64,000 bases of DNA from Zea mays (lineage: Eukaryota; Streptophyta; Magnoliopsida; Poales; Poaceae), in the NCBI RefSeq assembly GCF_902167145.1, contig NC_050104.1, positions 110,929,849 through 110,993,848 on the forward strand. Reading direction: 5' to 3'. A program made the translations under genes and the position numbers. Each line of letters starts with the position of its first letter. Position 1 is the stretch's first letter. This document shows, in pieces, positions 1 to 10,075 of this stretch. The notes under the pieces are model-generated. The model was given only the letters and a program-made list of their open reading frames with translations, made no database searches and was not told where the DNA came from.

Positions 1-1269
1 GGAGCACCCGCATTGCTTCCGTATTGCTGCTGTTGGAGGAGCGCAACTTCGCGGAGGTTGGCACCTTTCAGCCATCGCTTGGCTTCAAGGATTTTCATCA
101 GGCAGCCCGACTGCATTCCCTCACCAATGGTCACGCAGGAGGGTGACCACCGGTTCGATGGTGGGGAGAAGCAAGCTGGGCTGCGGCCTCTGCCCCGCCC
201 TCAGCTTCAAGGATCTTCATCATCCTTGCTGGGGCGGGGGGCGAGCTGAGCAGAGCTCTACCTCCCGTACGGGCTGGTGGGCCACCTCTTCCTTCAGCAT
301 TCAGGGGAGAGGGCGCTCACCGGCCTAGCGGAGGGGGCAGACTTCGACAACGCGGGGCCGATCGGCCGGGAGCGTCGTCAGCTCCAGCATGCCTGGTTCG
401 CTGGCTCAGCTGGCTCTGGCGTAGCTTCCGGTGCCACCTCCCACCGCTGGGCGGAGTGTGGCTATCTGCCCGCCGTACGGGCGACTGTTGCGCCGCGCGC
501 ACCGGGGGACCGCCCAAGACGTCGCACGCCGCTAGGCGGCGTTCGTGTTCTTGGGTTGTCCTGCCCTTGCTCCGGCACGACGCCTCCGCGCGGAGGTCGG
601 TGCTCGCCTATCCGGAAGGACTTGAGTGGGGATCTGTCGGTGGGCAGGTGGCTGCCGTCGTCGGTGCTGAGGTGGTGGCGGCTGAAGAAGGCTTCTCCGC
701 CAACGAGACCGTCAGCGCCACCCGCGGACCAACCTCCGGCTCTTTGGCTTTGATAGCTTGTCCTCGCCCCTCGAGTGGGGACGCGGGCGAGGGCCTTGTC
801 GCAGCAGCGTCTGCCCTGAGGTCATCGCTGCTGCTGTTTAGCGGCCCAGAGCGGAGGTCGTTGTCGTTGCTGATGGAGCGGGCGGCGGCGAGCCAACTGG
901 AGTTTGTTGTCCCGCAGGCCCTCCGATGTGGAGGTTGTTCATACCCGCGGGAGTGGAACCGGAGTTCCGTTTGTAATGGCACCTTGAGTACCGGTGTCTG
1001 TTCATTGTGGCTGTCGGGGCCTGAACATCTAGGTATTTGAGTGCAATACCGTGTTTCTTCCTCATTTCGAGCACCAGGACTCGCCTGTCGGCTAGCTGAA
1101 CCGCTTAACCAAGTGTGAGTTGCCCTGTGCGGAAGGTGACAATTGAGGTATCCGTATCCCGGAGGCGTAGGAGTCCCTCGGCTCGGTCGGCCTTGCCACC
1201 CAAGGCTTCTCTTGCTTAGTTAAAGAAACCCTCGGCCGCTCTGCGATGAGCCGGAGCCAGAGGCAGCGG
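1..1269. other. 3' non-pol region of E1, left part, no supported gene
   Basis: GC-rich sequence between the integrase end and the missing 3' LTR of E1. Several frames stay open for 60-190 codons on both strands, but their composition looks like random GC-rich translation and none shows a recognisable domain. A short phrase, CTTCAAGGAT followed by TTCATCA, occurs near 84 and again near 206, which suggests decayed internal repeats. The decayed antisense reading frame at 1270-1662 may begin somewhere in this stretch, but I cannot place its start. Confidence 0.4.
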
Positions 1270-2126
1270 TGTCAGCGTGGACAGAGGCGGAGTCGGCTCG
1301 AGAAGAAGCTTCGTCGGCCCAGGAGCAGGTGACTTCCCAGGCTGAGGAGGCGTAGCAGCGGCGGCTGGAACCTGGCCAGGTCGTCCACTAGCGGGACCAA
1401 CCCCAGAGTCGGGCTGTCGAGGCCATGAGCCGGGCTGATGTCCTCGGGGGACAGCTGGCTGAGGCTACGGAGCGGCCGGTCAAGCCGTCTGCTCGGGCCG
1501 GGTTCCTGGAGGAGACCCTGGCGGCGATGGCCCAAGCGCGGTGCTGACATCTTCCTTCGAGGTGGAGATCCTCCGCCCATGTCGCCTTCCGAGGCCGGGC
1601 CAGATTCCGCTGAAGGTGGAGACGACGCCGAGGGTGCTGCTGCTCCCCCTGTTGATGTCTGAACCTGCAGGAACAGTTTGTCTGTAGTACGCGTATGTTT
1701 TTTGCGGCCGTCGAGGCCCAAACATATCATTGTCGTGTTATAAAGCTGCGTTTCTTTTCCTCTTGTTTCGAGTATCAGGACTTGTTTGTCGGTAGCAGAA
1801 TCGCTTATCCGAGCGAGAGTTACTTATCGCGGAAGGTGATGAGTGAGGTATCCATATCCCGGAGGCATAGGAGTCCCTCGGCTCGGTCGGCCTCGCTGCT
1901 TACGTGTACTCTTACTCGTCCGCTGGATTCTGTTATCGATATTATCGAGAAGGCACGAAAAATCGTTTTGGCAGAAAAGTTTTCGATCGTTAAGACTTGT
2001 TCGGTCAGCAGAATCGCTTATCCGAGCGTGAGTTACTTATCGCAGAAGGTGATGAGTGAGGTATCCATATCCCGGAGGCGTAGGAGTCCCTCGGCTCGGT
2101 CGGCCTTGCCGCTTACGTGTACTCCA
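1065..2126. repeat. three diverged copies of a ~140-bp repeat in the 3' region of E1
   Basis: Copies lie at about 1065-1207, 1768-1916 and 1985-2126. Each runs from a phrase like CAGGACTTGTTTGTCGG, through CGCTTATCCGAGCG and GAAGGTGATGAGTGAGG, to CCCGGAGGCGTAGGAGTCC and CGGCTCGGTCGGCC. Copies two and three are very similar; copy one is more diverged. The spacing is irregular (about 700 bp, then 215 bp), so this is a dispersed internal duplication, not a clean tandem array. It sits next to the possible antisense ORF and could belong to its 3' untranslated or regulatory region. Confidence 0.75.
1270..1662 (+). pseudogene. possible antisense accessory ORF remnant of E1, C-terminal part
   Basis: On the plus strand, antisense to the element, one frame reads as a Glu/Gln/Ala-rich segment resembling a coiled coil (for example the stretch EEASSAQEQVTSQAEEA near 1302-1350). 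It is broken by TAG codons, then continues after 1427 as SRADVLGGQLAEATERP and LEETLAAMAQA. A shifted frame carries on as an acidic, Pro/Ala-rich tail ending in a stop at 1660-1662. Tat-lineage grass elements are known to carry an additional ORF between pol and the 3' LTR, often antisense, with a coiled-coil C-terminus. This looks like its decayed end. The assignment rests on composition and position only. Confidence 0.35.
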
Positions 2127-2346
2127 TCGTTTTCAGGATCTCGCTATTGAAGTAGTCAAAAAGCGCGAAAGATGTTCTGGCAGAAAGACTTTTTCCGAGG
2201 AAAAATTTTGACGCAGAGGGGGTTCCCCCCTTCTAGCCCCCGAGGGAGGGTCGGGCTTTGCCGAGGCAAGGCTGGCCCTTCCTTGACGGTTAGACTCTAT
2301 TTGTGTATGTATAGAAAACAAGGTATATGAACGACTTGAAAACATC
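2127..2346. other. spacer between E1 integrase and its repeat-rich 3' region
   Basis: Holds GC-rich runs (GGGGGTTCCCCCC near 2219) and an AT-rich stretch just downstream of the integrase stop. I see no open frame with domain content. No polypurine tract followed by an LTR start was recognised here, so the 3' LTR is presumed to lie left of the window. Confidence 0.4.
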
Positions 2347-3755
2347 TTAAGGGTAAAAGCGACGTAGCTGTCGGATGTTCCAAGCATTGTTGTAGACCTC
2401 GCCTTGACTGTTGGCCAGCTTGTATGTTCCGGGCTTCAAAATCTTGGTGATGATGAACGGCCCTTCCCAGGGAGGAGTGAGCTTGTGGCGTCCTCGGGCG
2501 TCTTGTCGTAGCCGAAGTACCAAGTCCCCCACCTGGAGGTCTCGGGACCGAACCCCTCAGGCGTGGTAGCGTCGCATAGACTGTTGATACCGAGCCGAGT
2601 GTAGTAAGGCCATGTTCCGAGCCTCTTCCAGCTGGTCCAGTGAGTCCTCTCGGCTGGTCTGGTTGCTTCGGTCGTCGTACGCCTTTGTCCTCGGGGAACC
2701 GTATTCTAAGTATGTGGGCAAGATAGCCTCAGCCCCATAGACTAGAAAAAACGGCGTGAAGCCCGTGGCTCGGCTTGGCGTCGTCCTCAGACTCCAGACC
2801 ACCGAGGGGAGTTCCTTCATCCACCGCTTGCCGAACTTGTTGAGGTCGTTGTAGATCCTCGGCTTAAGTCCCTGCAGAATCATGTCGTTGGCACGCTCTA
2901 CCTGCCCATTCGTCATGGGGTGAGCTACGATGGCCCAGTCCACCCGGATGTGGTGGTCCTCGCAGAAGTCCAGGAACTTCTTGCTAGTGAACTGGGTGCC
3001 GTTGTTGGTGATGATGGAGTTCGGGACCCCAAAGCGATGGATGATGTTGGTGAAGAACGCCACCGCCTGTTCGGACCTGATGTTGTTTAGGGGTCGGACC
3101 TCGATCCACTTGGAGAATTTGTCGATAGCGACTAGCAGGTGCGTGAACCCCCGGGTGCCTTCTGCAAGGGACCGACGAGGTCCAGACCCCACACATCAAA
3201 CGGCCAGGTGAAGGGTATTGTTTGCAGGGCCTGAGCGGGCAGGTGTGTCTGTCTTGCGTAGAATTGACACCCTTGGCAGGTGCGTACAATCCTAATGGCG
3301 TCGGCCACCGCGGTTGGCCAGTAGAAACCTTGTTGGAAGGCGTTTCCAACGAGGGCTCGAGGTGCTGCGTGGTGACCGCAAGCCCCCGAGTGTATTTCTT
3401 GCAATAGCTCTTGACCTTCGGCGATGGATATGCATCGCTGGAGGATACTTGAGGGGCTGCAGTGGTAGAGCTCCTTCTCGTCACCCAGTAAGACGAACGA
3501 CTTGGCGCGTCGCGCCAGTCGCCGAGCTTCGGCTCTATCGAGGGGTAGCTCTCCTCGGTGGAGATATTGCAGGTACGGGGTCTGCCAGTTTCGATTAGGC
3601 GTGACCCCATTCCGCTCTTCCTCGACGCGCAGTGCCTCACCCTCGGCGACCGAGGGTGCCTCGGGCTGGGCCGAGGCCCCCTCGGGCTCGGGCGTGTCGT
3701 CTGTCTTGACAGAGGGTTGATGTAGGTCTCGGGAGAAGACGTCCGGGGGAACCGT
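2347..3755 (-). pseudogene. pol: E1 integrase region (broken)
   Basis: Reads right to left. It starts with the linker after the second RNase H, then the HHCC zinc-binding part (motifs near HSGACGHH and CQGCQFYA), then the catalytic core (WPFDVWGLDLVGPL for the first Asp, NGQVERAND for the Glu), ending with a GPF-type C-terminal module (PWEGPFIITKILKPG) and a stop at 2347. A frameshift near 3150-3190 splits the core and a stop splits off the last 60 residues. The second catalytic Asp position reads TNNGTQF where the family has an Asp before the second Asn, so the enzyme would be dead even without the frameshift. No chromodomain follows, as expected for Tat elements. Confidence 0.8.
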
Positions 3756-4193
3756 TGTCCGTCCTGAGGCTATCTTAGCCAGCTCGTCCGCAGTCTCGTT
3801 GTACCGTCGAGCGACGTGGTTGAGCTCGAGCTCGTAGAACTTGTCTTCCAGGCGCCGAACCTTGTCGCAGTAGGCCTCCATCTTCGGGTAGCGGCAGTGG
3901 GAGTTCTTCATGACTTGGTTGATGACAAGCTGTGAGTCACCACGAGCGTCGAGGCGTCGAACCCCTAGCTCGATGGCGATGTGCAACCCGTTAACCAGAG
4001 CCTCGTACTTGGCCACGTTGTTTGACGCCGGGAAATGGAGGCGCAGCACGTAGTGGAGGTGCTTCCCGAGGGGTGAGATGAAGAGCAGGCCCGCACCCGC
4101 TCCTGTTTTCATCAGCGACCCATCGAAATACATGGTCCAGAGTTCCGGTTGGATCGGAGCTGCTGGAAGCTGGGTGTCGACCCATTCAGCCAC
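3756..4193 (-). pseudogene. pol: E1 second (archaeal-type) RNase H domain
   Basis: This segment of about 146 residues lies between the ordinary RT-linked RNase H and integrase. It shows the four acidic positions of a type I RNase H: Asp24 in MYFDGS, Glu64 in AKYEALVNGL, Asp86 in ARGDSQLV and Asp136 in ETADELAK, counted from the Met at 4193. A duplicated RNase H in this position is characteristic of Tat-lineage elements and is thought to have been acquired from a plant or archaeal-type RNase H. This piece is open throughout and all four catalytic residues are present, although the flanking pol is broken. It is continuous with the first part of integrase. Confidence 0.8.
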
Positions 4194-4202
4194 AAAGTCC
4201 GC

Positions 4203-4745
4203 CTAGACTTGGGACTTGATGGCCTTCCGAGGAGCGAACGAGATTGTCTCGCCCATGATCTCCACCGCCCATTTTGCAATCCTACCCGAGGCCTCTCGGC
4301 ACTGGATGATCTCCCCCAGGGGGAAGGATGACACCACAGTCACCGGATGAGACTCGAAGTAGTGTCGGAACTTTCGCCGCGTTAGAATTACCGCGTACAG
4401 TAGCTTCTGAATTTGCGGGTAGCGGATTTTGGTCTCGGACAATACTTCACTGATGAAGTAGACCGGCCTCTGGACGAGCAATGCATGCCCTTCTTCTCGT
4501 CTCTCGACCACGATCACGGCGCTGACCACCTGAGTGGTTGTGGCTACCTAGATCAAGAGGGCTTCTCCCGCAGCGGGGGGCACCAGGATGGGCGCGCTTG
4601 TAAGGAGCGCCTTTAAGTTCTCGAGGGCTTCCTCGGCCTCAGGGGTCCAAGTGAAGCGCTCGGTCTTCCTGAAGAGGCGGTACAGGGGTAGGCCTCTTTC
4701 GCCGAGGCGCGAGATGAAGCGGCTCAGAGCCGCAAGGCATCCCAT
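4203..4745 (-). pseudogene. pol: E1 RT-linked RNase H and connection (broken)
   Basis: Two open pieces (4745-4548 and 4529-4203) separated by a stop. They match the RT thumb/connection (ALSRFISRLGERGLPLYRL) and the retroviral-type RNase H (RPVYFISEVLSETKIRYPQ, then KLLYAVILTRRKFRHYF). The downstream end carries a stop just before the second RNase H. The domain order fits a Tat element. The segment cannot be translated as a unit. Confidence 0.7.
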
Positions 4746-5567
4746 GACCCTCTATAGTCCTTTCAAGTCCTTGATAGGCCCCATATTGGTGATGGCCGCG
4801 ATTTTCTCTGGGTTGGCCTCGATGCCCCGATCAGAGACGATGAACCCCATGAGCATGCCTCGAGGGACTCCGAAGACACACTTCTCGGGGTTGAGTTTCA
4901 CGCCCCTCACTCTCAAACACTTGAATGTCGTTTCAAGGTCAGAGAGGAGGTCGGAGGCTCTCCTCGTTTTGACAACGATGTCATCGACGTAAGCCTCGAC
5001 CGTTCAGCCGATGTGCTCTCCAAACACGTGGTTCATGCACCTTTGGTATGTTGCGCCTGCATTCCTTAAACCAAATGGCATAGTAATATATCAGTACATG
5101 CCAAAGGGTGTGATGAAAGAGGTCGCGAGCTGGTCGGACTCTTTCATCCTGATTTGGTGATACCCTGAATAGGCATCAAGGAATGACAGGGTTTCACACC
5201 CAGCAGTGGAATCCACGATTTGATCGATGCGAGGCAGAGGGTAGGGAACCTTCAGACATGCCTTGTTTAGACCAGTGTAGTCTACACACATCCTCCATTT
5301 CCCACCTTTCTTTTTTACAAGCACAGTGTTGGCTAGCCATTCGGGATGGAATACCTCTTTGATGAACCCTGCAGCCATCAGCTTGTGGATCTCCTCGCCT
5401 ATGGCTCTGCGCTTTTCTTCGTCGAATCGGCGCAGAGGCTGCTTCACGGGTCGGGCTCTAGCTTGGATGTCCAGCGAGTGCTCGGCGACATCCCTCGGTA
5501 TGCCAGGCATGTCCGAGGGACTCCACGCAAAAACCTCGGCGTTCGCGCGGAGAAAGTCGACGAGCAC
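4746..5567 (-). pseudogene. pol: E1 reverse transcriptase (broken)
   Basis: The N-terminal two thirds is open (5567-5091) and contains the fingers and palm start: LVKKKGGKWRMCVDY, NKACLKVPYPLPRID and FLDAYSGYHQIRM. A TGA near 5088 interrupts the frame, but the same frame continues into AYVDDIVV at 4968-4991, so the catalytic YVDD is still encoded. Another stop (TAG near 4754) lies before the thumb. The upstream boundary to the protease is a TAG at 5574-5576. This was clearly a functional RT and is now a pseudogene. Confidence 0.8.
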
Positions 5568-5576
5568 TGCTTCCTA

Positions 5577-8192
5577 TTTGGGGTCAAGCTCGGAGCCGAT
5601 CCGGACTTGCTTGGAGGCGTCGTTGCTGGGGTCGAGAGGGACGGACTTAACCGCCTCTGCTGGCTCGAAGTTGCCGGCGTGGCGCTTCGCATCTGGCACC
5701 TCCTTGGAGAGGCTCTCCAGGTCGGCGATGAGGGCCTCAGTGTACTCCACGCACTCCATGTCGCATTCGTACGCGTGTCGGTACGTGGATCCAACGGTGA
5801 TGACCCCGTTGGGGCCCGACATCTTGAGCTTGAGGTAGGTGTAGTTGGGGACGACCATGAACTTGGCGTAGCATGGTCTCCCCAGCACTGCGTGGTAGGT
5901 TCCTCGGAACCCAACCACCTCGAACGTGAGGGTTTCCTTTCGGAAGTTGGAGGGAGTCCCGAAGCAGACGGGCAGATCGAGTTGCCCAAGGGGCTGAACG
6001 CGCTTCCCGGGGATGATCCCGTGAAAGGGCGCCGCACCGGCCCGGATCGTGGATAGATCGATCTGCAAGAGCCCGAGGGTCTCGACGTAGATGATGTTGA
6101 GGCTGCTGCCTCCATCCATGAGGACCTTGGTAAGCCTGACGTTGCCGATGACGGGATCGACAACGAGCGGGTACTTCCCTGGGCTCGGCACGCGGTCGGA
6201 GTGGTCGCCTTGGTCGAAGGTGATGGGCTTGTCGGACCAGTCTAGGTAGACTGGCGCCGCCACCTTTACCGAACAGACCTCCCAGCGCTCCTGCTTGCGA
6301 TGCCAAGCCGAGGCGTTCGCCACTTGCCCACCGTAGATCATGAAGCAGTCGTGGACCTCGGGGAACTCCTCTGCTTTGTTGCCCTCCTTCTTGTCGTTGT
6401 CATGGCCTTTGCCACCTTCCGCCGGGGGCCCGGCCTTATGGAAGTAGCGCCAAAGCATGACGCACTCCTCAAGGGTGTGCTTGACGGGACCTTGATGATA
6501 GGGGCACGACTCATTGAGCATCTTGTCGAACAGGTTGGCCCCTCCGGGAGGCTTCCGAGGGTTCCTATGCTCGGCGGCAGCGACAAGATCTGCGTCGGCG
6601 GCGTCGCGTTTCGCTTGCGACTTCTTCTTGCCCTTCTTCTTCGTGCCGCGCTGAGCGGACGCCTCGGGGACATATTCCTGCTGGCGTCCCTGAGGCTGCT
6701 TGTCCTTCCGAAAGATGGCCTCGATCGCCTCCTGACCAGAGGTGAACTTGGTGGCGATGTCCATCAGCTCGCTCGCCCTGGTAGGAGTCTTGCAACCCAG
6801 CTTGCTCACCAGGTCGTGGCAAGTGGTGCCGGCGAGGAACGCGCCGATGACATCTGAGTCGGTGATGTTGGGCAGCTCGGTGCGCTGCTTCAAAAATCGC
6901 CGGATGTAGTCCCGCAGGGATTCTCCTGGCTGCTGGCGGTAGCTTCGAAGATCCCAGGAGTTCCCAGGGCGCACATATGTGCCTTGGAAGTTTCCGGCGA
7001 AGGCTTTGACCAGGTCGTCTCAGTTGGAGATCTGCGCAGGAAGCAGATGCTCCAGCCAGGCTCGGGCGGCGTCGGAGAGGAACAGGGGGAGGTTGCGGAT
7101 GATGAGGTTGTCATCGTCCGTTCCACCCAGCTGGCAGGCCAGCCGGTAGTCCGCAAGCCACAGTTCCAGCCTTGTTTCCCCCGAGTACTTAGTGATGGTA
7201 GTCGGGGCTCGGAACCGGGTCGGGAATGGCGCCCGTCGTATGGCCCGGCTAAAGGCTTGCGGACTAGGCGGTTCAGGCGAGGGGCTTCGATCCTCCCCGC
7301 TGTCGTAGCGTCCCCCACGCCTGGGGTGGTAGCCTCGGCGCACCTTCTCGTCGAGGTGGGCTCGACGGTCACGACGGTGGTGCTCGTTGCCGAGGCGACC
7401 CGGGGCTGCAGGCGTTGCGTCCCGCGTGCGCCCGGTGTGGACTGAGGCTTCCCGCATGAATCGGGAAGTCGCGGCGCGATGCTCCGGGGGGTACCCTTGC
7501 CTTTGGGAGGCAGAGCTCTTGGCCCGTCGGACTGTGGCATCCTCCAGGAGATTCTTGAGTTCTCCCTAGATACGCCGCCCCTCGGTGGTGGATGACTCCG
7601 GCATCGCTCGGAGTAGTATTGCCGCTGCAGCCAGGTTCTGGCCGACCCCACTGGAAGCCAGGGGTAGCCTTGCCCTGGCATCGTCAGCGATGCGGTGCTG
7701 GACGTCCTGGGCCAGATGACGCGCTTCTCCGGCTAGTGCTCGGCCTGCCCACTCCTGCCTGATGTTCTGCCGGAGCTGCACAAGTTGTCCTGCTTCCTCG
7801 TCGAGCTTGGCCTGCATCTCGCGGATTTGCTCGAGCTGTGTGTCCTGACCCCCCGTAGGGACTGGGACCACAGCTAGCTCCCAAAGGATGTCAACGCGAG
7901 GCGCAGGCCTAGGGGGATCGTCGTCCTCTAGCATACCAAGGTGGTTGCCTTCGTCGAGACCCCCTAGATCGACGTGGAAACATTCGCGACTTAGGCCACA
8001 GTCCTCGTCGTCAAGGCTGTGGCCACCATCGGAGTAATCGGAGAGGCAGTAGTCACATGCGGTCATGAAGTCTCGCATGGCACTGGGGTTACCGAGCCTA
8101 GAGAAATCCCAACCAGAGTCGGGCTCGTCATCTTCCTCGGAACCGGGGGCCCGTAGGTCGAGACGGCCGTCAGTCGGTCCTAGGTTGACCAC
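5577..8192 (-). pseudogene. gag-pro: E1 gag and protease region (broken)
   Basis: Three overlapping open stretches cover it. 8192-7566 is an acidic N-terminal piece with a coiled-coil-like segment (QIREMQAKLDEEAGQLVQL). 7457-7020 holds the capsid start (ITKYSGETRLELWLADY, ARAWLEHLLP). 6974-5577 continues with capsid (GESLRDYIRRFLKQ), a zinc-knuckle variant (CPYHQGPVKHTLEEC) and the aspartic protease with VLMDGGSSLNI, the form typical of Tat elements in place of D-S/T-G. Frameshifts near 7560 and 7000 break the frame. A TAG at 5574-5576 separates protease from RT. Confidence 0.8.
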
Positions 8193-8224
8193 ATATGGTA
8201 CCCTGGAAGGTTAGGATATGCCTT

Positions 8225-8626
8225 TTATGAAAGCGTCCACCGGGGGTCGCTTGGTGGGTCGAAGCTGAATCTAAAAGGCACAGGGCGGAAAACGAACGGT
8301 ACCTCTTGATCGACGGATGGTGACGAAGTCGCGTCGGGGACGGACTGTACCGTTATCTCAGGTACGAGGCTAACGCCCAGCAAGTCCTTCGCGAGCGTGC
8401 TGGCGTCATCTGTCCGCTTGGGGTTGGCGTGTTGCAGGGAAACGACACTTGTCTTCGTCTCAGACGCGAGGTCAACGCCCGACGTGTCCCCCGCTGGGGC
8501 GCCGACGTCGTCGACTCGCTCGACAGCCAACGAGGTGCCGCCTCCTGCTTGGCCATGGTTGCCCCGCCTCCTTCTCCTGCGGCGACGAAGGCGACGGGAC
8601 AAACCCGGATGCTGCTCTTCCGCCAT
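8225..8626 (-). pseudogene. E1 leader/gag N-terminal reading frame
   Basis: A 133-codon frame directly after the primer site and leader of E1. It begins with an Arg-rich patch (RLRRRRRRRR) and becomes acidic and Pro-rich. No domain is recognised. Its place ahead of the capsid-bearing frames suggests it is the original N-terminus of gag, now separated by a stop near 8225. It might also be only a long open stretch in GC-rich leader. Confidence 0.35.
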
Positions 8627-8841
8627 GGGGGGAAGACGTCGCTGATTCTGCCACTGCCGGGCGGGCTGACGGCCGTCGTTGTCGTTGTCGCGCGCGGAGG
8701 AAGGAGTACCATGTTGTAGCTGCCGTCGAGGGACATGAACTCGAGACTCCCAAAACGGAGCAGCGTCCCAGGCTGGAGAGGTTGCTGGAGACTACCCATC
8801 TGGAGCTTGACGGGAAGCTGTTCGTCAACACGCAGCAAGCC

Positions 8842-8859
8842 CCTACCTGGCGCGCCAAC
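8842..8859 (-). other. E1 primer binding site
   Basis: Read on the minus strand, the sequence right after the LTR end is TTGGCGCGCCAGGTAGGG, adjoining the LTR boundary at 8860. Its position matches the minus-strand primer site of LTR elements. The tRNA is not identified here; TGGCGC-type sites are usual in the Tat group. Confidence 0.7.
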
Positions 8860-8877
8860 TGTCAGCGTTTCGACCCC

Positions 8878-8894
8878 GGGGGGGGGGGGGGGGG
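8878..8894 (+). repeat. 17-base poly-G run in E1 LTR
   Basis: An uninterrupted run of 17 G on the plus strand (C on the element's sense strand), 18 bp inside the LTR edge. Such a run is prone to slippage in replication and sequencing, so the exact length is uncertain. Confidence 0.9.
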
Positions 8895-9117
8895 TCCCTG
8901 GACCTACGAGTAAATTGTCGTTGCGTGCCGCAGCCCAGATGAGTCGGCGCGAGATGGAACACAAAGAGGGGAAGACCGCGACTTCGTGTTGTCCTGCGCC
9001 CAGGGTGGATGCGCTTGCAGTAGGGGGTTACAAGCGTTCGCGAGGGAGAGAGAGAGCCTGTCCGTCGGCCCGTCCTCCCGCGCGGACACCTTCCCGTACG
9101 AGGGCCCTGGACCTTCC

Positions 9118-9125
9118 TTTTATAG
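9118..9125 (-). promoter_or_regulatory. TATA box in E1 LTR
   Basis: CTATAAAA on the minus strand, about 950 bp into the 1216-bp LTR and within a GC-rich surround, fits the LTR promoter. Transcription would start about 30 bp further left and proceed into gag. Confidence 0.6.
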
Positions 9126-10075
9126 ATGTAAGGAGAGGGTCCAGGTGTACAATGGGGGGTGTAGCAATATGCTAACGTGTCTGGTAGAGAGGATCCAGAG
9201 CCCTATGTACATGCCAACGTGGCTGTCGGAGAGGTGCTTGAGCCCTGTAGAAGCACAGCTGTCGGGGCTGTCGGGACCTTGCTGACGTCTCCTTGCTTTC
9301 GTAGGGGGCTGAGAACCGCCGTCGTCATGGGAGCACGCGGGGTGCCATCATTACTTGTTTAACGGGTGGAGCCATTTGGGACGCCGGTCTTGTTCCCCGT
9401 AGTCTGAGCTAGCTAGGGGTAGGGTAATGATGTACCCCCCTGTGGCGTGGTCGGTCCGAGCCCAAAGTCGGGCGAGGCGGTGACTCCTCCGAGGTCGAGG
9501 TTGAGGCTGAGCCCTGGGGTCGGGCGAGGCGGAGACGGTCTTCCGAGGCCGAGGCGGGGGCCGAGCCCCCGGGGTCGGGCGAGGCGGAGCTTCCTATGGC
9601 GCCTGAGGCTGGACTCGGCGGGTGGCACAACAGTCAGAGCAGGGCAAGCAGCGCTGTTTTCCTGTCAGGTCAGTCAGTGGAGGGGCGAAGTGACCGCGGT
9701 AACTTCGGCCCTGCCGACTGGGGAGCGCGCGTCAGGATAAGGTGTCAGGCGATCCTTGCATTGAATGCTCCTGCGATACGGTCGGTTGGCGAGGCGATCT
9801 GGCCAAGGTTGCTTCACTGCGAAGCCTGCCCGAGCTGGGCCTCGGGCGAGTCGAAGGTGCGCCCGTCGCTTGAGGAGGCCCTCGGGCGAGGCGTGAATCC
9901 GCCTGGGTCTACTGTTCCTGCCCGAGGCTGGGCTCGGGCGAGGCGAGATCGTGTCCCTTGAGTGGACGGAGCCTTGACCTGAATTGCGCCCATCAGGCTT
10001 CTGCAGCTTGTGCTGATGGTGATTAGCAGCCGAGTTTAGGAGTCTTGGGGGTACCCCTAATTATGGTCCCCGACA

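Larger units (their letters stand above)
1..10075 (-). mobile_element. E1: decayed Tat-lineage Ty3/gypsy retrotransposon (Huck/Flip-like), 3' end outside the window
   Basis: Read on the minus strand, the order is 5' LTR (10075-8860), primer site, gag, protease, RT, RNase H, a second RNase H, integrase, then a long 3' region that runs off the left edge. RT before integrase makes it Ty3/gypsy. The extra RNase H and the lack of a chromodomain after integrase are hallmarks of the Tat lineage. The LTR start (TGTCGGGGACCATAATTA on the minus strand) resembles the abundant maize Huck/Flip group; the family name is from memory. Every coding domain is broken by stops or frameshifts, so this is a dead copy. 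The 3' LTR is not in the window, so neither age nor target duplication can be measured. Confidence 0.85.
8860..10075 (-). repeat. 5' LTR of E1 (1216 bp)
   Basis: Begins TGTCAG and ends CCGACA on the plus strand (minus: TGTCGGGGACC ... CTGACA). It is flanked by the primer site on the internal side and unrelated DNA (CATAT...) on the outer side. Its outer 170 bp align with the LTR start at 60607, which confirms the boundary. CATAT at 10076-10080 would be the target duplication, but the partner copy is outside the window. Confidence 0.88.

Noticed and set aside
456..1040. 194-codon plus-strand frame near the left edge
   Set aside because: No Met-led domain and low-complexity GC composition; it overlaps equally long frames on the other strand.
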